DNA from: Schistosoma haematobium
Taxonomy: Eukaryota; Platyhelminthes; Trematoda; Strigeidida; Schistosomatidae
Length of the DNA stretch: 64,000 nt
Assembly: GCF_000699445.3 (NCBI RefSeq)
Contig: NC_067195.1
Coordinates: 67,142,591 to 67,206,590 of the forward strand
Reading direction: 5' to 3'
Numbering within the stretch: the stretch's first letter is position 1; each line of letters starts with the position of its first letter. A program made the position numbers and the translations under genes. Of this stretch, positions 57,708 through 64,000 are shown in pieces. The notes under the pieces were generated by a model, which was not told the origin of the DNA, made no database searches, and saw only the letters and a program-made list of their open reading frames with translations.

Positions 57708-59319
57708 AACGATATCATGAAACAATATAATATTATCTCACTACCAAACATTAACTTTAGTAAGATCAGTTGCAGTAACTACAATTAAAAAAATGGACCA
57801 GACTGAAAAACACTTAAAATTGTGAATAACCAATTTTTTGTTGGTTATTGTATTACATTATTATTACCTATATACCCATTAATTTCCAAGCCATAACATT
57901 TAGGTAAAATAAAAACCAAGATATTGTAGTAGCTACTCACTCATTAACCAAAATATTAATCAAATGTTTTGTTAACTTATATATTTAGTGTAACAAGAAG
58001 CTACCTTTGAATGAATGCCAGTTTACGTTCATTTTTCAGATTTATGAAAGATGAATACGCTTCAGAATACAAATATATAAAAACTTTTACTTATCTGAAG
58101 TAAACTATCGATAAACAATCAAAACCATTACCATTTGGAAATTATATGCCAAGTAAACTTTTTGTTAGAAACCTCTACGACATATTGTAATATTTGATAG
58201 ACTGATGTACATTTAAACAAAACTGATATTACCTATTGAACAAAGTGATTTAACTATGAAATATATTGTGAAGAGGTAAAATTTCCATTATTTTTATTGT
58301 GGCCTACCATTTCAAAAAAACTTCAAATAATTTCTATCGGAAACTGATTCCTTTCTTCATTTACGTCTGAACGCTTGAGTATACAATGACGTTTGCCAGA
58401 TTTTTTTCACCAAGAATCATGAAAGCTGTTTTTTTCTTGGAATCGAATATTTAAACCTCATTCTCATTATATATACCTAAGTACTCAGGTGTAACTTATT
58501 AGATAATAAATTATCATTTATAGATAATCAAAAGTACACTATTACTTCAATTCTGATACAATTGAGTAGTATAGAAACGACACTGCATTAGTGGCAGTAA
58601 AATACTGAACTCATTTTGATTAGTTTATACTAAAGAAACATGAACAAAAACATTCATTAGTTTAGTCCATTGAAAATCTTAATACACAAATATGTCAAAG
58701 AATGAAAACCATGTCAAAACATACCGAAACAAAACTCACATATATGACATATTTTGAAGCTAGGTATGTTTTAATTACTTATTTAAGTCGTTTGGTGACT
58801 ATTCTGTATACTTTAAAAATAATCTTCAGCAAAACGCCACTGCAAACTAGTGGATACTGAAAGTTGTTTTATACTAGTCTGTGAAGCCTTAAAAGTACCC
58901 TTCAATTTTATTGTCAATACTTTTAATTAACTTGTAATATACGGAATTGAATGATGGCGGGAACTCTATGTTTGTACCAATTAGTGGTAATATTTCTTTT
59001 CTATCAAAATGTACCTCAGTCAGATATGATAAGGAAATAATATATTCGTAAGTTGGCCCTATCAGTTTTTGAAAAAAATTAGATCATCTTGAAGTTGGCA
59101 AGTTTTCTTAAGGAATTTCATTTAAATACAATTCATCTGTACTCCTCATAATTGTTTTTATTCCTTTTGGATGAATAAACCTAGAGTTATATCATTATTC
59201 ACTAAGCCTAATTCAGTTGCCGTTTACATGACAGACATTTTTTCACTTAAAAAATAGATGACTACACACAACGACAGCGAAGTCAGATGATGCTGTGCAT
59301 ATATTTAGCTTAAAAGGGA
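57708..59319. other. AT-rich, no element recognised
   Basis: Nothing recognised. Confidence 0.4.
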
Positions 59320-59603
59320 TAGTGTAGTGAATGAGAACACAAGTAGGAACAATCGAATGTATTTGAATACAAAATTACAAAACATATTAGTAAAATCTCA
59401 GAACCATACAATAAATACTTCATTTGCAAAATATCAGTCAATCATCTCAGACTTTGTTGTTCATTCATTTCCACACCAATCATTCACTGTTTTCATTCTC
59501 TTTCCTTCCATCTTCTTAACTTTCTTCCTTCATACATTTCACTTTTTATTGATGATACATACTACTTATATCAATAGACATCAGTAGCACGCACACCACA
59601 ATA
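59320..59603 (+). mobile_element. MITE-like repeat, well preserved
   Basis: 284 bp, sister of 52054-52335. Left end TAGTGTAGTG, right end CACCACAATA. The high similarity of the two copies 7 kb apart implies recent movement or a recent shared source. Confidence 0.7.
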
Positions 59604-60299
59604 ATAAAGCGTATTAAAAAGTTTGGAAGCATAATAAATAGTTAAAAACAAAATAGAATAAATATACATTCATCAAATTTGTCAAAGGATTATGGTTGTT
59701 AAAAATTTCATTCAAACCAATAAATATAATATTTTTCCATTTATTTGATTCATCTTCTTTTGTATAGAATCATTTTACAGAAATAGTCGTTTAAGCATAA
59801 TAATAATAATCCTATAAGAAATTAGTTTAGTTGAGATTGTTAAACACATTTTTAAGGCTTCATTAAATTTATAATTACTAATAACGAATATAGTGTTGAA
59901 AACCAATATTTATGATTCAATGAATTTCGAATGAAATCTATACAATTAATCACATTCTATTTATTATATATCACACTCTAAATATATACTTCAATCTCCT
60001 GCTGATTGATTAGTTTCTATGTCATTAAGTTAGTTTTGATTATTCATGGTCTACTAATCAATTAATACGGAATGAAACTTATTTCATATTTTCAAATGTA
60101 AAAATAAAAATAAATGAAGGTAAGATAAACAGTAATAAATAAATGTAAATGCAGATAATTATGTAATAACTAAGAAATAAACATCAACACTAACAATGAT
60201 ATACTTCAATGTTTATTTCATGGATTAATTTAAACAAATTTTATTCTATGTGTAGATCATTCATAATAAGAACAAATTTTATCTTTACAATTATTTAAG
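59604..60299. other. AT-rich spacer
   Basis: Nothing recognised. Confidence 0.4.
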
Positions 60300-60546
60300 T
60301 GGCGCAATTTCGTGGATTGGTTAGAGTTAGACATTAACACCGTTGGATACCGGCCGGCTCAGTGGTCTAATGGTTAAGCGCTGGTGCGCGAGACTGATAG
60401 GTCCTAGGTTCGAATCTCGCGGCGGGGGCGAGATCGTGTATGTGCACTGCTGAGGAGTTCCATAATAGGGCGAAACGGCCAGCCAGTGATTCCATGTTTT
60501 TCATGGCGGTCTAGCTTCAATCGACTCATTATCCCAACTATTGAAA
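60300..60546 (+). mobile_element. tRNA-SINE/hammerhead monomer
   Basis: Head motif GGTTAGAGTTAGACATTAAC, A box TGGTCTAATGG (60363-60373), B box GGTTCGAATCT (near 60408), hammerhead 60444-60489, tail TCGACTCATTATCCC. It is complete, although the linker is cut to its last few bases. Confidence 0.82.
60444..60489 (+). ncRNA. Hammerhead ribozyme, cleavage triplet lost
   Basis: CTGAGGA, GAAA and stem II (GTTC with GGGC, paired through G-U) are kept, but the position that should read UC before stem I reads GC, so the NUH triplet is gone and cleavage is not expected. Confidence 0.7.
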
Positions 60547-63500
60547 TTATTCAAGTATCAAAATGTATTTAGTAAAATTATAAACAATAACCGGTAATTC
60601 CATCGAAAACCAGTCATCCAATATTGAATGATTATTATGACATATCTATGTTAGAAACGATTATCATAAGTATTTTATGGAATATTTTAAGATAATCTTA
60701 ATTATATTTATTTTAAGTATTTAATCTTATTTATTATATGAACGAGACGATGAATTTAATGAATAATGTAAAATGTGTATAAAGTTATATTTGATATCAT
60801 GTTGGAACTGTTTACAGTTTAACTGTACAGTATGAAAGATAAATATTTGATAATAAAGAGGTGAGTTTATTGTGAAATGGATTTATCTGGAGAATTCTAA
60901 AAAAACTAAAATAAGATGAATAGTTGAGTCATTATTGTTTACAATTCTTGAGTGGAATACAACGGTTTATATCTTTACTTTCAGCTTATTACGAAATTTA
61001 TTCATCTAATGAACAATTTCTATAAATCTACTGAAATATTATTTTGATATTTCAAAACGAACAAACTAACTGGTTATTATTGTTTTTTCATTACCAATGC
61101 CAAACGCCTAGATTCAGGATGAAAGAATTTTAATATGTTGTTTGTAATAAGCTAACAATAAAAGTCCTAATTCTAACTATTGTTGTTTGAAATCATTAAA
61201 ACTTATCAAGAAAACATATGTTTCACTGTAAAATATTCAGGAACAGTCTTTTGTCAAGTATATTACTGCCATATTTGATTAGTTGCTGTTCTTAACTTAT
61301 TTTTACTGCAATTACAACTGTTGTATAACATTAAGCGCTTGCCTCAAAAGTAACTACTTTATTAGTTTTATTATTATTGGTAAACTACCAATGAAAAGCC
61401 TTCACAAGTTTACAACATACACATTTTTAATATCATTACGAAATGATGGAATCAAATCTTCAGTCTTCAAACATAAATCTTATTTGTGTAGAGCATCCGT
61501 TACTGTATTTGAAACTTAAGATTGAAATGGTTCACAAAATTTCTAGTTATTTCCGGTTAGTCATGTTAGAGTTCCAGTCATGTGTTAAACTGATATGGAT
61601 CTTGAGATATATTAAACCATTTTATTCTTAGTTTTTATTTGCTATGAGACAGAAGCATCAGCACTTATAAATTAACCTTTTCTGAATTGAATTGAAAAAA
61701 CGGTAAAAGTGATTATATAAAGTTTCTGGATTAGTACAGCTTTACGAGTGTCTTCTACATAAGTGCATCATGTCAACACTATATCAATGCATAAATATAC
61801 GGCAATGTGATCAAAATAGTTTGTCTGTTAGTTATTTTTTGGCAACAGTTCTGGAACACTGAATATGGTTTTCAAAAAAATAGGAAATATTAACTCGTGT
61901 ATGATGAATGTTTAAGTATATTTTTCAAAAACAGCTTTTTTTGACTCAAATTATCTACTCGTTCCTGGTGTAGATCCAGTTTACATATACGTATTATTGA
62001 GTTGGCATCTGTCACCATTGGGTCAGATAATCTCCCTGGTTTATATTCGCCCGAAAAAAAGATGATTTTTATTTTTAACTTATAAAGGTGAAATTCACCT
62101 TTTCTTAAGGCTTGTTGAAATTATATCCTATGACAACTATATTAGTTTGCCTAAATAATATTTTTTGTTTGAACGAGCTTTTCACACTATTCTGGACCTA
62201 TGTAAGTAAATTCACAGGAAATATATATATAAATATTATGTTCGGGAAACTTTAGGATAAATCATGCAGTGTTAACACACATGTCCACACAGTCGAAACT
62301 GGCAAGTACACCTAACCTTTGTGCAACTGCTTAAGAAACTCAGAACACATATATGACCGATAATATTATCTTTCGTCAATAATAGGAATTTAATAGGCAA
62401 AATATCATTCATATGGTTATTTAAGAAATCCCAAGAAACTATTACTTAGTATACTAGTTTTGTATATCTGAGGCAAAAGTTAGAGTAAAGCTTCAATAGT
62501 TATTATTTGTGATGAAATTTTGTTTCTGAGAGATGCTTATAAAATGAATCTTAAGTGGTATAGCATGATATAAAAGGAATTCAACTAGAAATCATTGTTC
62601 ATCACACATTTCGCTATCTGAGCAACTGAATAAATAGCTGTTCATAATTTTTTCATAGCTTTCAAGCTATAGTGATATGCAGTTACTCTGAGTTAAGCCA
62701 GCTTTTCCGATAAATACAGAGCTTTGGATAATTACGGTTGAATAAATCGAACATATACAGTCAAGGACGGAATATTTCTATTGTAATGATCTGCTAGTCG
62801 TGTTATGTTCATACTTATCATCTTTAGTGGCATAGTTCACGTGTTTACTAGACAGACAAAGTAATCTTATTCTAAAGGACAAGGTATTGGCTAGTTAATA
62901 AAGCGCTAAAATAATGTTTAATTATAAATTAAAGCATCGTGATGTATGTGCGGTTATACACATTACTGACACAATTGTATTTGGTCAATACTGACTTAAG
63001 TTTACACAGGGATTTAATCCATCTGCCTAAATTATTAGGTTTCCGTGTATTGTAGGTCTTGGTAATATTGTCGTAATGTAGTTTAATATTTCTGATAAGT
63101 AGCAATTTAAAATAGGGTATTGTTGTAATTTGCTAATTTTTATTCGGCTCAAGGAGATTGCTAAGTAAAAATGACTAAAACTATTCTAACACGAACAAAG
63201 TGTATTTTGAACGCAATAGTACGGTCAATGATATACATAAAGCAACAATAGTTATTTCCAAACAATGGAATCCTAGATGACGGTAGAAGTACGGGAAAAA
63301 ACTTAACATTGAATGGAAACGAGAAATGAAGTAGAATGACATTGTATGCATGACAACAAACATGACCTTGGGACATAGGAAAAAATGTAAACTAAAAATG
63401 TGACAGCAACAGTCATGAGAAATAAGACCTAGGAAAAATGTATTCAAGGTTAAACAGAGGAGAAACTAACATTTATAAATAAGCTAAACAACTTGAGGTC

Positions 63501-63905
63501 TTCGTACCAGGTGTATTGAACGTTATTTAGACTCAAAATAAACAAAATACACAAAACTTGTATTTCTTTTGTTGAAAAATATTCAGGACGAATAGTCCTG
63601 CTATTTCATAATAAATGTACCACATGTGTTTATTAAGGGACATTTGCTAAGTGATTAACCCACTAGGCTAGTTCATAGTATATGAGTGTCATTTCATAAA
63701 AGTAATTGTCTAGAAATCAATGTAGACGATTTGACCGGCAAACTATTAAGTAGAATTCTGATTTCCAAACGTCAATTTTCCGTTTGTTTTTAAAAACGAA
63801 TAGTTACTATTTACTAAAAGGATTTGTAAAAACGATGTATTACCATAAATTGGACAAAATAGGCTTTATCAGTAGAGAAATCTAAGAGTATTTCTGAAGA
63901 GAGAG
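60547..63905. other. AT-rich, no element recognised
   Basis: The longest featureless stretch, about 3.4 kb. No recurring repeat, no domain in any open frame. Confidence 0.4.
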
Positions 63906-64000
63906 GGATGGTGGCTAACAGTGGAATCCAGCTCGGTATTGCTGCCAAGTCACAAGTAATTGTAAGCAGAAACGAATTGTGGCTAGAAGTGAGGTCCAGG
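63906..64000 (-). mobile_element. Sm-alpha-like fragments at window edge
   Basis: GGATGGTGGCTAACAGTGGAA followed by TCCAG (63907-63932) is the Sm-alpha end, stopping exactly where the ribozyme cleavage site would be. A second start, TTGTGGCTAGAAGTGAGGTC (63976 on), runs off the window. Confidence 0.6.

Overview
The window is an AT-rich flatworm-type genomic segment, most likely from a blood fluke of the genus Schistosoma. Four things point there: hammerhead ribozymes of the schistosome Sm-alpha type, many fragments of an RTE-clade LINE of the SR2/Perere-3 kind with a short (TTAC/GTAA)n tail, Penelope-like element (PLE) fragments, and the absence of bacterial or viral gene organisation. I found no convincing host exon, rRNA gene or functional tRNA gene in 64 kb. 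This is a gene-poor or deep-intronic stretch, and everything recognisable is mobile-element debris set in AT-rich sequence I cannot assign.

Layout. 0-10 kb: an RTE 3' end on the minus strand interrupted by a 524-bp LTR insertion with a tRNA-Ser-type primer binding site, small RTE remnants, and a PLE 3' end (8156-9780) bounded by two apparently identical 515-bp inverted arms. 10-15 kb: the best RTE copy (10212-12162), whose 451-codon frame joins a truncated endonuclease to a truncated reverse transcriptase, and a minus-strand RTE copy with a (TTAC)13 tail. 18-20 kb: an Sm-alpha-like copy and a tandem tRNA-SINE/hammerhead dimer. 21-25 kb: a pair of LTR-like repeats, an RTE inversion composite and the first copy of an unclassified dispersed repeat. 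27-33 kb: SINE, RTE and PLE reverse-transcriptase fragments and a short hairpin repeat. 36-41 kb: a head-to-head SINE pair, a small MITE-like copy, GC-rich repeats, and a 400-bp inverted repeat enclosing two diverged SINEs. 44-51 kb: RTE and SINE inverted pairs. 52-60 kb: MITE-like copies, an LTR-like block, PLE, Sm-alpha palindrome, RTE. 60-64 kb: one SINE and an Sm-alpha fragment at the edge.

The most interesting content is a dispersed family of about 350 bp. Each unit carries a tRNA-like pol III promoter head (A and B boxes) followed by a compact type I hammerhead ribozyme with a very short stem III. It has the same architecture as Sm-alpha but a different, compensated stem I. At 19538-19933 two hammerheads lie in tandem with predicted cleavage sites exactly 350 nt apart, which is the layout of a retrozyme that could release a monomer RNA for circularisation. 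Several copies sit as head-to-head inverted pairs, so read-through RNA would form long hairpins.

All alignments were made by eye from the sequence. Element boundaries are approximate unless stated. Family names rest on recalled family features, not on a database search.
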